In this document: in pieces, positions 36,294-47,567 of the stretch
Layout of the letters: each line of letters begins with the position of its first letter
How positions within the stretch are numbered: position 1 is the stretch's first letter
Position numbers and translations under genes: made by a program
Notes under the pieces: model-generated
What the model was told of the DNA's origin: nothing
Seen by the model: only the letters and a program-made list of their open reading frames with translations
The model's database searches: none
Origin: Brevipalpus yothersi
Lineage: Eukaryota > Arthropoda > Arachnida > Trombidiformes > Tenuipalpidae
Length of the DNA: 64,000 bases
Assembly (NCBI GenBank): GCA_003956705.1
Contig: QZCP01000745.1
Coordinates: 1-64,000 of the forward strand
Direction: 5' to 3'

Positions 36294-37007
36294 ATGTCTC
36301 CAAAGTTTGATTTGGCCCAATTGGGATACACTGTGGTGTGTAAATCAATGATTTTGCCATCAAAAGTAAGCCATAATGCTCTCAGGTCTCATGGATCTAA
36401 AGTACAGGCTACAAAATTGGAAAATGAGAAGAAAAAGGAATTTAAGGCGAAAATTTTGAACAATCCATGGCTATTCAGTGATGGACCGAAGCCCCCCAAA
36501 AAGGCAATCCAGATATTCATGGACAGGAGAATGGCTGAAATTGATAATGAAGGATCATTCGATAAAAAAGAGGTGATTCAAAGGATCAAGAAAGAATGGG
36601 AAACACTCGAGAAGAAATCAATTTTCGAGAAAACTTATGATGAGCAAGTCAAAGAATATTTGAAAGCAAAGGAAAGCTATACTTTGTTAATGAACACTGA
36701 GATCTGCTTGAAAACAGCGATGGAAATTGTTGCTGCAATTCTGAAGCTTATGGAACAAAATCGTAAGGGTCAGAATAAGTTGAAGTTTGAGTACCCTACC
36801 TCTGCTTATAAATTATTTTTCAAAGAATATACTGAGTCAAAAAAGTTCAATGGTGAAGAGGCACCAAATTTAGGTATGATAGGAGCTGCATACAGATCTC
36901 TTACGAAAGATGAAAAAAAAGACTATGAAAAGAGAGCTGAAAAGAACAAATCTCTACTCAAAAAGGCTCTCGAAGAATGGTCTAAGAAAAATCTCTCGCA
37001 GTCCTGA
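36294..37007 (+). CDS. Two-HMG-box protein, TFAM-like
   Basis: Single-exon 237-residue basic protein. HMG box A spans about residues 65-130 (GPKPPKKAIQIFMDRRMAEI ... KKEWETLEKKSIFEKTYDEQ) and box B about residues 165-230 (YPTSAYKLFFKEYTESKKF ... YRSLTKDEKKDYEKRAEKNK), separated by a helical linker. Length, two tandem boxes and the linker resemble mitochondrial transcription factor A, which coats and transcribes mtDNA. There is no acidic tail as in HMGB1. A mitochondrial presequence is not obvious from the first Met (MSPKFDLAQ); initiation at residue 19 (MILPSKVSHNALRSHGSKVQ) would give a better one. The lack of introns could mean a retrocopy. A nuclear HMG-box role is the alternative. Confidence 0.7.
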   Translation: MSPKFDLAQLGYTVVCKSMILPSKVSHNALRSHGSKVQATKLENEKKKEFKAKILNNPWLFSDGPKPPKKAIQIFMDRRMAEIDNEGSFDKKEVIQRIKKEWETLEKKSIFEKTYDEQVKEYLKAKESYTLLMNTEICLKTAMEIVAAILKLMEQNRKGQNKLKFEYPTSAYKLFFKEYTESKKFNGEEAPNLGMIGAAYRSLTKDEKKDYEKRAEKNKSLLKKALEEWSKKNLSQS

Positions 37008-37601
37008 AAAGATCTTGAACCAATCTAGCAGAAAAACTATTTACCAAAAAATCTATTCCATGACCTCTAGATTGTTCAAATACATTCTGGAGAGTATGAA
37101 GATGCCTGCTCCTAATGAGAATCGATATATCATGAACGATAACGATACGATTTGGAGAATGGCAATTTGTGAATATTAGATGATTATAAAATATATATCG
37201 ATCAACTCACTGATTTAGATGTTATTTTATGGAACTTAATTCCTTTTGCTAATGAGTTCTAATCATGAGATAATTTTTTTCACAGATGTCTGTTTCTTCT
37301 CATTTCTTCCTGAGAGTGATAAGTTAAGTTATGGGCATTTTTTCATGATTAATTTTGCCAGTATTCACTTCCACTTTGAACATGAATTTTATTTTCAAAA
37401 TCAAAATATCGAGAGGAGTATATCATTCTTTGGAAAATAGACCAGAAAATCTTATCTTTTTCACTGGTGTTGCTCCCTATGAAGGAGTCATATTGGCAAA
37501 CTTAAAAATTTGATTAACAAAGTATGTCTCTTGATCAAACACTTTCCATCTTCATAAATCAACGAATACAGAATTGAAATTTGGATGATCAAAAATCATT
37601 T
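37008..37601. other. Convergent 3' ends of HMG-box and ENT genes
   Basis: Nothing beyond presumed 3' UTRs. A frame overlapping the HMG gene end and running to 37179 is out of frame with it and was not used. Confidence 0.6.
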
Positions 37602-39683
37602 TCATACGGAAGAAGTAGTAGTATTATGCATTGTTAAATTGGCATTACAGATAATATTTTGATCTGATCGAGATGGTCCAAGTGAGTATTCAACGATATA
37701 TGAGAAAAATGAGCCACTCAACAGACCAAGTGAGTATGAAAAGGTCATCAAATTGCCTGTATGTTCACGAGTTTCATTTGGCGAATGTATCGGTGCCAAT
37801 ATCATCGGCAGTGAACCGATAATACCGTTTGAAAGACCAAGAACACTGGAAAAAAAGAATGGCCATATTATGTGTCCAAAGAATGGATGTCCTCGAGGTG
37901 CGGCGCACAGGGCAAGTAGAGGAATGATTAAGATTCGTAAAATTGAAAGACCAATTAGTTGGGTAGATGAAATATCATAGAATAGGGATGCACTTATTTT
38001 GCCAACAAAATCGAAAGCATTAAAAATAGCCATCAACAGAACGGGCATCCAAGAGCCCAATTGACAATTGATTATTTCACTTTCAATGCCAGGAAAAAGG
38101 CTTAGAGTCACAAAGTAAGCTATCATTATGGCCACCATATAAGGCCAGGAACGCTCCACAACGTCAATTCTCATCCGGCAGCCATCAAGGAATCGTGATC
38201 GATAGCTGTAGAATAGTGATCGAAAATAATCGATCAATTCTAATATGCTAGATTTTCTGGGCACAAATCTGATTGATGTTGCACGAAGCTGAACTTCGGA
38301 TGATGAACATCCTTGCTGTTGATTGAAAATTTGTCCATTTGAAATACTCGAGAATGCTTCACTTGTCTCGTTTGATTGACTGAGAAGAGCTTCATCTTCA
38401 ATTGATTCACGTCTTTTGCTGAGTAATAGTGAAGTTTTGGTTCGATTCGATGAACTACTCTCGGGCAACATTGGTGGCACATAATTTTGCAGCTCTTCAT
38501 CATCAATCCCAAAAGGCATATCGAATTCGGTGGAATCTGAGTGAGAGAAAAATTTTGTGGACACATCATCTCGTACACATGGTGAATCTAATGGTACAAA
38601 GTTATTATCTGCTGGACCCATTCGATAATCTGATTCCAAATAGTCAACCAAGGTGATATCTTCCAGCCCTTGACATGAATTATCTCTTGTGGTTTCATTT
38701 TTGTGGAGATTCTTCAAAATTTTTGAATTATAATGGTTCGAGCGACGAGAACACCGTTCAATATGGAATTTGACAAAATTTGTCCTCTGTAAAGCATTAT
38801 GGATCACAATACAAACGGCAATCAACACAATTGAGAGTGAGAAAAATAAAAGTGTATTAATCTGTTCCTCAGGTAACATCAGTTTGGTGAGTATTCGATT
38901 GGTGGACACAATTAAGCCGGCAGCAGATTCTCCTGTCATCACCGCATGAGTATACTTTTTGGGTAACATTGAAGTGTAACCGTAGAATGATGATTGTTGA
39001 AGTGTACAGCCGAATGCAACAATTGCCACTGCCATCAAATTGAGATCATAAGCCACACTTTGACTGAATGCGGATGTAGCTATTTCAAAAATGGCAATCA
39101 AAATAAGTGTGACCAGTGAAATAATGTAGCCAATATTAATTCTCCAGAAAAGTGAAATCGTCTCGATGAGAATGTTATTAATGGTGACAGCAATGAATGC
39201 GAAAATAATGTAAACGCAACTCATGTCAAATATAATTGTGGTTCCTGGATAACGGTCCTGGAAGAAGTCGACAGCAGTCACAAAACTGTTGTATGGCAAA
39301 AGGAATCCAACTCCAGCCAACATGAAGCCAAAATAAATTGCATGAAAACGATCCTCAGGCTCTTCCAATGATCGTAAATCAGAATGATGTTGATTGTGGC
39401 TCATTCGGAAATCTTGCTCATCACTGGACACATTTGATCGAATGGATCGTGATAGTGGAGAAGATTGAAGACAAATCTCATCCTCTGGCTCTTCGATGAT
39501 CGTGTTTGCTCGTGTTCGTCTTTTTTGATCACTTCTATCCGATTTACTTGGCATCGAGCTTCCTCCATGATCTGTTCTCAAATCATCTTGTCTCCGACCA
39601 TTGTATCGAAAGTAACGGAATCGCGGATATTTGCGTTTATTTTTGGAGAAAGAATAATATGCTCGACTCAAATTGGTGTCCAT
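37602..39683 (-). CDS. Equilibrative nucleoside/monoamine transporter, ENT4-like
   Basis: Single-exon 693-residue protein of the SLC29 family, closest in motifs to ENT4/PMAT (SLC29A4), a polyspecific organic-cation and adenosine transporter of the plasma membrane. Residues 1-110 are a basic then acidic Ser-rich tail. TM1 carries GVGFLLPYNSFVTAVDFF, followed by YPGTTIIFDMS, AFGCTLQQSSFYGYTSMLP and VMTGESAAGLIVSTNRILTK, all hallmarks of the ENT4 branch. A long hydrophilic Ser/Glu-rich loop between TM6 and TM7 (about residues 300-490, much longer than in vertebrates) precedes TM7-11 with LFPGIESEI, FNAFDFVGKI and SNGIIGSLPMILAP. In an intron-rich neighbourhood the lack of introns is notable. Confidence 0.92.
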   Translation of the reverse strand: MDTNLSRAYYSFSKNKRKYPRFRYFRYNGRRQDDLRTDHGGSSMPSKSDRSDQKRRTRANTIIEEPEDEICLQSSPLSRSIRSNVSSDEQDFRMSHNQHHSDLRSLEEPEDRFHAIYFGFMLAGVGFLLPYNSFVTAVDFFQDRYPGTTIIFDMSCVYIIFAFIAVTINNILIETISLFWRINIGYIISLVTLILIAIFEIATSAFSQSVAYDLNLMAVAIVAFGCTLQQSSFYGYTSMLPKKYTHAVMTGESAAGLIVSTNRILTKLMLPEEQINTLLFFSLSIVLIAVCIVIHNALQRTNFVKFHIERCSRRSNHYNSKILKNLHKNETTRDNSCQGLEDITLVDYLESDYRMGPADNNFVPLDSPCVRDDVSTKFFSHSDSTEFDMPFGIDDEELQNYVPPMLPESSSSNRTKTSLLLSKRRESIEDEALLSQSNETSEAFSSISNGQIFNQQQGCSSSEVQLRATSIRFVPRKSSILELIDYFRSLFYSYRSRFLDGCRMRIDVVERSWPYMVAIMIAYFVTLSLFPGIESEIINCQLGSWMPVLLMAIFNAFDFVGKISASLFYDISSTQLIGLSILRILIIPLLALCAAPRGHPFFGHIIWPFFFSSVLGLSNGIIGSLPMILAPIHSPNETREHTGNLMTFSYSLGLLSGSFFSYIVEYSLGPSRSDQNIICNANLTMHNTTTSSV

Positions 39684-40804
39684 TGTGAATGAATAGATGG
39701 ATTATTATTATTCGGAGATGATTGTGAGGAATTTTATCATTATGAGAATCATATGGCAAATGAGAGGTCTCACTGATTAAATATTCACACAGAATTTTAA
39801 CATTCTTTTCGAGAAGGAAGCACAATTCAGTGAGAAATAAAAATGATTGGATGAGTTTTCAACACAAACATGAAGTAGTTGAAATTTTCATTTGGACATA
39901 GGTGTGTGGGGACTCTGACATGGAAGTTTGATCCATGTTGAAAAAAATATAACAAAAAAGGAGCTATTTTAACTAACCAAAATATTCACAAAGAGAAATT
40001 GGGCAATCGAGAATTCCAGGATGAGAAGAGCTTTCTCTCGAGACTCAATCGATCGCTCTTTCCATGCGTTGGTGAAACTTCCTGGAACCACATTAGCATC
40101 TCTATTCATTCCATATCACAGGATTCCAAAGTCTACATGGCCAGTTAGTAGTTTTTTGAGGTGAAGAGAGAAACCGATCTTGTGGATGGAAATAGCAATG
40201 CGACTTTTCTCTTGCAAATCTTCACCAGCCTTGAAATTGAGTCCCGATATTACAAATTGAAATTTTTCTTCTTCTCAATACATTAAATCAACAAATATCT
40301 TCAGGAGATTCTAGGATGCTAGAATTTAGTATGGTGAACCATTGATGACCAACTAGACGAGAGCTCACTCAAAAAGTTAAGTGGTTAGAATACTGTTTGG
40401 TGCTGGATTCATTATATTATGACATTGTCTCTTTTCCAAAACGGTATCATTTATTTCTTATACACCAAAATAGACAATTTTCGAAAAGCTCATAGATAGG
40501 GAAGAAGATCTACTTTTACAGGTGATACTGAAAGTAGATCTTCTTTGATATGTCCAGATGCTAATTGCACAAATTACATAATTACAAAATTTGAGGAAGT
40601 TAACCCAAATACAAGTAAGACAGCTTAACAAGATCAAAGCTCTCTTGAGAAATCGATGAAAAAATCATCGATTTCACTTGAGTATGAGTTGAAGCTTTGA
40701 TGTTTGAGTTGAGAATTTCAGTTGGAATTCTTCTACATATAGTATAGAAGAATGGAAATAGCCTTTGTTATCGGTGGTTTGCCATGAACTTTTTGCAGTT
40801 TTGA
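39684..40804. other. Intergenic, ENT 5' side and zinc-finger 3' side
   Basis: No coding exon recognised. An imperfect inverted repeat built on AGTAGATCTTC lies near 40504-40547. Otherwise plain AT-rich sequence. Confidence 0.5.
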
Positions 40805-43362
40805 TTAATAATAATCCATAGGTTCTGGCTCTGATTCCTGTTTGACTTCGTCAAAGCGATGAAGAACAACCCTCAACTCCTTGTCAATTCCATAAGATTC
40901 TTGTAATCGTTCAAGAAAAATAGATTTACACAACCTTTTGAGATCTGACAACAACGAGATGAAAGATCGATGTCGATCTTCATAATTTAAGTATGGATCT
41001 AGAGAAAAGATCAATAAAAGATTAGCTTTCATGAATGGGGTTCATTCAATATCATACTCACTCTCTGGTTCCTCATCTTCATCTTCATCGTCCTCCTCTT
41101 CATTTTTCGCGTGTTTTTCGAGAATATGCATATGTTTTCTAGTTCTCGCTACGTAACAAGAGCAAGCAGTGCAAAAAATTCTGCTGGTTCCACTATGTTT
41201 CCAAAAGTGAACTTTGAAGGATCTCCATTGAGTGAATCGAAAATTTTCTCCACCAATTAGCTTGTTAGCTTTCTCGCATATGGGGCAGACGATATAAACT
41301 TCCTTTGAGAGTTGCTCCGCACTCATCTCGGAGGCTTTTCTGCAAAATCGAAATTGATCGTTGAGGAACTCAACGATATAATTGTCCTTGTCGAAAGTGC
41401 CAGGAGGATCTTTTTGACGCTTTAAAAGGATTCCTGGATGCGCAGATTTGTGATGGATTCGCAATTCTTCAGCACTTCCAGCTCTGAAAGAGCAATCGGG
41501 ACAATTCATATTAATCCCAAGATGTTTTCTCATACACGCAAAGGCCATATCATAGGATTCCGGTATTTTATCACAAAAAAGACAGAAATAGCGTGAGCAG
41601 CCCCTCTCTCTGTTATTCATTCGTTCGACGATTGTATTGTCTGTGAACTTTTTCTCTCTTCGCTGCGAGGCAATGAGTGCTGATTCGGAATCACTATCAG
41701 GATCCGATTCACTGGAAGAAGCCTTTTCAGATGAAGTTGGCTTCTCCTTTGACCAATTCTTTGGACCGACAAATGTAGAAGCTTTAATTTTTGTGGACAG
41801 ATTCTTCTCATGGAAGCTTTTAGGACCTGGCTTGGATGAAAGATTTGCTGAAGGCTTCTTACTCGCCAAAAGTGGTTTACTGGTACTCTTCCCAGTCCCC
41901 ATGATAGTTCCACTCGAATCATCATCCAGTCCAATGATAAATTTGACAACAGTGGTTGAGATGCAAGGGTGATTTTCCCTACCATGTTGAAGAATCTCAA
42001 GTTTGGATCCAATGAAGTTACACTCAGAACATTTGAGTGAGCCTTGAGCTTTATGAACTTGACGTATATGTATGGAGATTCCAGTCTGCCTGATGGGCGC
42101 TTTGTCATTGCATATTATACACTGGAATAGGTTACGCATGGAACTTGGTTTGGTAACAGTTAAAGGAGTGAGGGGAGTGAGCTCATGTACATTAACGCTC
42201 TCGGGAATGTATCCTCTAGGTTTACGTGTGGGTCGAGTCACATATTCATCCTCAGATTCTTCCTCTGACGATTCTTTTGGAGGCTCTGGCAGCGGCCTGA
42301 CTAGCGGCGTGGTTCGTTTTTTGGCTATCTGTCCTTTTTGCTTGATATGATGAGTTGTTTGTTTATCTTTTGATATTTCATGGCTTGGGGCAGTGTTGTT
42401 GTCAGAGGTCGATGGCTCATCCATATCTTGGATGGGCTCTGGAGATGGAGGTAACTCATCTCGAGGGCCATAATCATCGCCATTATCATCACCAATATCA
42501 CCATTATCATCAGGATTGTAGATCCGATTAACAATGCTGTCCAATTCTTCATCATCAGGATCTGAAAGTAAATTAAAAAGATAAAATGAAGAAGTAAAAA
42601 CAATTCTTCTTCATTACCTTCAGTCAAAAGCTGTTCTGCATGATTCTGATCAGCATCGTCCGTTTCACCTGTCTCGGTGGTCAGCAGAATGGGATCATGC
42701 CATTTATCATGAATGACGAGAGGATAATCACAGTGATCTTTGCTGATGTGAGCGAAAACAGAATGATCAGAAGATGATCGAAAATTGCAATACAAACATC
42801 TGTAAGTTTTACCAAAATCATTGTCATCATCGAGTTGATCGTTTGTATGATTTTTTCGAAAATGTCTCCAATAAGTAATAGGACCTGGATTGGCGGCAGC
42901 GACAAGTTGTGGACATACTAGAACTTTACACATATCGGTTGATGTTCCTTTCATGGTGGCTCGAAACTTGTCTCCATGAGTATTTGCTTGATGTAGCAAT
43001 ACATGTATTTTGCTTGGCGCTCGATAGTAACACAGATTGCATTGATATCTTCGAAATGCATGTTCGATGAGCATATGATCAATCAAATGGGACGGATCAT
43101 CGAACGAGGTGTCCTTACCATCATTGTGACAGTAGAAGCAAAACATTGAGGAACTATTTTGATGCTTAATTTGCATGTGGAGAAGAAAATTGAAAGGTTC
43201 GTTGGTGGTGAAAAAACATTTTTGACCACGAAAGAAGCAGCATTTGAAAAATTTTTTCAGCTTCCTCTCTATTTTAGTCAAATTGACATCAGTCTCGATA
43301 ACCGGCACCAATTCAACCGGATTCTCAACCAATTCTGTTGGCCTTCTAGATGATGGTGGCAT
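40805..43362 (-). CDS. C2H2-type zinc-finger protein, at least ten fingers
   Basis: Exons 43362-42618, 42561-41062 and 40998-40805 give 812 residues; phases agree. Likely nuclear nucleic-acid-binding protein, orthologue not recognised. Exon 1 has several degenerate and classical C2H2 fingers, such as MFCFYC...H, YQCNLCYYRAPSKIHVLLHQ and YRCLYCNFRSSSDHSVFAHI. The middle is an acidic Asp/Gly and Ser/Pro-rich linker. Exon 2 carries six more fingers, including FQCIIC, LKCSEC, YFCLFC, MNCPDC, IVCPIC and IFCTAC, and an acidic end (EEEDDEDEDEEPESE). The C terminus is a short helical segment ending EPEPMDYY. The frame extends upstream of 43362 only to a GTG before a stop, so the ATG at 43362 is the start. 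Confidence 0.85.
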
Positions 43363-43834
43363 TGCCTTTGATCCAATGATCACCCAAACCTTGACTCTAT
43401 CTCAGTCACCCAAACCAATAGATAATCAGGACGATAATCAAAAGTCTTTCTCATCAAAATATTATCACGACACAAGAACGCATAGGAAACACAACCTTCT
43501 TTCTTTCTCCCAATTGGCTTGAACATCAAACGATTCACATCATTCTCATAAATATATTATTATTCATTTCATCATTCATCATCTACATTAATAATCACAA
43601 AATGACAAGGTGTCACTTTAACACTTGAAAACAACGTAAACACGTGAGAAAATCAAAACATTTAAGAAAACACTTTTCGAAATTGGAGCTTTTTGAAATT
43701 GACGCGAAAAAATTTTGGCAACATTTGAGTTGCTCATTTTACACACATTTTTGTTGGGTTTCAATTGTCATCTCAATATTGATTATGTTTTGGTTTGCTT
43801 TTTTTTGGTGAATAATTAATAGAAATTTTTAATC
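43363..43834. promoter_or_regulatory. Divergent promoter region of zinc-finger gene and SDE2
   Basis: The two start codons face away from each other across 472 bases, so this stretch must hold both promoters and 5' UTRs. No TATA-like element or other motif could be assigned with confidence. Confidence 0.5.
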
Positions 43835-45161
43835 ATGATGATTCAAATATTGTATAAATCCTTTGATGGACAATCTAAGGTGATCCATGTTGATTCCGAA
43901 TCAGTTGGATGTGATCAATTGTTGCATATGATTGCCAATAGTGAGGTAAGTGAAATGAACTATATTTTCTCATTCATTTCTCTCTCTTGCCTCAGATGAT
44001 GATCGGAGCAAGATTCAAATTTTGATATTAGGAAGTGAATATTAAATTGCTGTTTTTTTTCTCCCACAGAATCTTCTTCCAGACACATTTCGGTTGTACT
44101 ATAATGGAAAGCCTCTACAATCTCTTACCGTCAGTGGTGATGATTTTATACCGATCACTTTGCACCACCTACTACCCGGTGGTAAGGGGGGCTTCGGATC
44201 TATGCTCCGTGCTATTGGAGCTCAGATAGAGAAGACCACCAACAAAGAGGCATGTAGAGATCTCAGTGGAAGAAGATTGAGAGATATAAAAGCGGAGAAA
44301 AGATTCAAAGAATGGATGGCCAAACGAGTTCAAGATCAAGAGGAGAAAGAGAAAAAGCGGAAAGAAAAGTTGGAAAAGATGAAAGAAGAGCCAAAAATTA
44401 TGTTTGAAGATCCAGAATACTTTAAAAACAAAGAAGAAATATCTCAATCAATCGGCGAAGCCTTGGAGCATGGTTTGAAGAAATCGAAGCCGGAAACAAG
44501 TACCTCAGATGAAACCATCAAGCGTAAACAATCTTCTGATGGAATACCTCCAGCAAAAAAATCCAAATCAGATCTCTGGCTTGGCTTTGATTTGAGTGAT
44601 GATGATGATGAAGAAGAAGGAAGAGAAGATCAGGGGCTCATTAATCCTTCTTCGAATTCTTGTTCGATTACTGCCTCAACTTCCGGCTCAAGTAACTGTA
44701 GTGGTACCAATGATGGAGTCGGATCTTGTGCTAGTACCAATGTGAATCAGTTGCGCGCTGAAGTCTCCACAAACTTTGAGAAAGTCAGTGAAGCTTCTGA
44801 ACAGTGTCGGTACATTCCTCCTTCAAAACCAAGCCCTTCTTCGAATTCTTGTACAAATACTGCTTCAACTTCAGACTCGAATAACTATAACTGTACCAAT
44901 GATGAAATCGGATCTTGTGCTAGCTCCAGACGGAGTTTGTGGGATGCTCAACTTCGCGCAGAAATTCGTCGATGTGGGGTAAATTTTCTTGGGAAGCTCC
45001 TCAACAATAGTGACTCTGACACTTTTTCCGAAGACTCATCTGGAGGCTCAATCTCTTTTGCATCTTCATCCTCTACAGACTCGTCTTCTGACAGCTCGAT
45101 CACCGATCCTGGTTCCAAGTCAGTGGAGCCAAATGAACCTGATAAACCCGATGAAAAGTAA
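43835..45161 (+). CDS. SDE2: SDE2 (replication-stress and splicing regulator)
   Basis: Exons 43835-43945 and 44070-45161 (400 residues, phase-0 intron). The N-terminal ubiquitin-like fold (residues 1-75) ends in LLPGG-KGGFGSMLRAIGAQ. In SDE2 proteins a deubiquitinase cuts after this GG, leaving a C-terminal fragment starting with Lys (here Lys76) that acts in spliceosomes and at replication forks. The strongly conserved KTTNKEACRDLSGRRLRD block follows, then a Lys/Glu coiled region (KRVQDQEEKEKKRKEKLEK). The C-terminal third is Ser/Thr/Asn-rich with a 63-residue-spaced internal repeat (starting near residues 230 and 293) and ends in an acidic Ser stretch. The C-terminal SAP domain of vertebrate SDE2 is not evident. 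Confidence 0.93.
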
Positions 45162-45751
45162 ATTTTAATCTAAATCTGTCCAGCAATCTCTTTTGAGAGC
45201 TGAGGAAAATCAATTTAATCCCGTCTGATCCATTTTGAACCTCAAAACGATCAAACATTGATCAATATGGTGAGCGTGTTGTTTTCTTGACGGCAAAGAA
45301 AAATGCCTCTTCTAATTTTTCGTCATTTGAATTTGGCAATGTTGTAAATATTTTCTGCTCTACATCATTATTTATCAGAGATTTATATTCAGATTTCTCA
45401 TCTCTAATTACCAGCAAAATTCCTCACAATCAGGAGTAGGCACAATTCACTCATATTCCCATTGTCTCATGGGACCATCTCTGCTGATTAAACTTAACCT
45501 TGTCATCCTCACGAATTGTTGAGTAAATTCAATTCATATCAGTTCCTCTATTTTCTTCGAAGAAAAAGATAAAGGATTGAATTTATTGAAATGAAATGGT
45601 TTTCCTTGGGCAAAAGAGGCTCAGCCTCTATTACTGAGATTTAGCCTTAGCAAATCGATAGTATGCTCCTGGACACAATGATTTGTATGTATACCCATGA
45701 TTAGTCGATCGAAACATAAATGAAAAGTCAAATTTGTTCATTTCTCTCTGT
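45162..45751. other. Convergent 3' ends of SDE2 and secreted-protein gene
   Basis: AT-rich; nothing beyond presumed 3' UTRs. Confidence 0.6.
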
Positions 45752-46190
45752 CTAACGTAGAGGGTTGTTGCACATTGGTGAGGTGGACATCAAACGATTC
45801 ATTTGCATTCGCATCACATTGAGGCTATTGGTAACGGACTTGGTGATTTCGTTGATTGATTCGTTCATCACAGTTATAGGGCTTGTTGTTGTTACTACCT
45901 GTCTTTCAGTTGCCAATTGGGCTCCATTGGTGGAAGTGCTACGTATTCTTGACATGAGTCGATCGACTCTATCCAAGCTGTCCATGATCTGTCTCCTTAA
46001 AGCATCTCGCTCACGCTCCAGAATTCCCAGATTAGGTCTTACAGTGCTGGTGGAATTGATTGTCATTCCATAGACACAGGCAAGCATTGAGACTAAATGA
46101 AGAGAAAGGTTATCAAGAGAAAATCACAGGTAAATGAATTCTCGATTGAAAATACTCACCAAACAAGGCAACGATTATGATGGTCTTCAT
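45752..46190 (-). CDS. Small secreted helical protein
   Basis: Exons 46190-46160 and 46092-45752 give 123 residues. Exon 1 and the first codons of exon 2 encode a signal peptide (MKTIIIVALFVSMLACVYG); the mature part is about 104 residues, helical, Arg/Met/Asn/Ser-rich (LERERDALRRQIMDSLDRVD ... SLNVMRMQMNRLM), with a single Cys near the end. The intron is phase 1 inside the signal peptide. It could be a salivary or gut secretion product; no family recognised. The secreted-protein gene at 52116 has the same exon layout. Confidence 0.8.
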
Positions 46191-47567
46191 TTTTCAGGGA
46201 AAATTATCAACTCAATTGTGATACTAACACGAGAAAATAATTGAAAGTTATTGACGATGAAATGAACGTGAAACAAAGGTTGATTGTTCGATGACTGACT
46301 GGAATCAATGACCGCCGCTCTTTTATTTTGATACCAAAATAGGGTTGTGAGGTCACGTACATGGCAGGAAATGAAATTAGGAATGTCTATCGTGTATCAT
46401 GATATGGTAAAACCAAAGGTTGTCTACAACATCCTAGTGATACCGTTGGCACGGTCGACCTATTCATAGTCGATTCGGGAAGAATTTTTCGATGAATAAT
46501 TTATTTCCATGACAGGTAACCTCATTGAGAATTCATTTCCATTCCACTTGCCCAGTATCTTGTCCATATTACCATTGAGCCAGCGTATGCGTGGGTGTGT
46601 TTGTGTGTATACATTGACACCATATTGTAGCCTTGATTTCGATCTACACACACCCTAATTCAATTTTTCATTATCGATGCAGTATTAGTGATGATTTTAT
46701 TCAATAGGAGAGTGAAAAAATGAGCAAAATTGGCCATTGAATCAAGTCCATAAAGTTGGTAACTCATAGAGACACCTCAGTTACTCATTGCTCGGGGTGA
46801 TGGAAAAAATTTATGACCATTTCAACTAATTGAATAGGGCACAGCCAATGATCCAAGACCTGTTGTTGATTAATTTGAATACTTCATATCTAAAAGTGGG
46901 AGGGAGAGAGAAGGAAATGATCTCAAAACGCTTCCCTAAAAAACGAGCTACCAAGTGATGATTTAAGTTTCTCTGGTTGTATAACCACTTAACTTCAATT
47001 AATTTCTCTCTCTCTCTCTAAACTCATGAATATATATTCTCCACTGAATTAATATTCTGATTATGCTTTATTGAATGTTTCCCTCATTTCCTTTTTCGAA
47101 GTTTTTTCACATTTATAAGCTGTGTTATCTTGGCTAATTGTCAATTTCCTCATTCATCTTGAATCAGTTGACTTAATCCAAGTCATTTTTTATCGCATAA
47201 TTTTCATCACAAACAGCTTTGCTTGCTAAACTTTCCGTTTTTTGAACTTTTGTTCGCTGATTTTTTTATCATTTTTCTTCGCATTCTGCTGCTGAATCAT
47301 ATGATTGGCAATGAAAAATGAAAATTTTCGCCATAATAAGAGGGGCTAGTTTTTATTTGTATGCAGTCATTCAGATGAAAGATGTTATCATAAGATAAAT
47401 GGGAATGTTGTTTATCATTGAATATTTAGATAGATTTTTTTCTGGAAGAATTTTGACTTCCGACTCGAAGGGTCTGAACACTACTTGTGAATATATATAT
47501 AATAAATTTTGCATAAAGATCAGCCAAAATTTTCACAGAAATCTCAAAGCATGGAAATTATTAGATA
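46191..47567. other. Intergenic
   Basis: Upstream side of the small secreted-protein gene and downstream side of the oxidoreductase gene. A short CT run lies near 47007-47020. No gene or RNA recognised. Confidence 0.55.

Noticed and set aside
36910..37179. Possible frameshifted extension of the HMG-box protein
   Set aside because: The main frame ends naturally after box B; the other frame is out of phase inside box B and has no domain afterwards.
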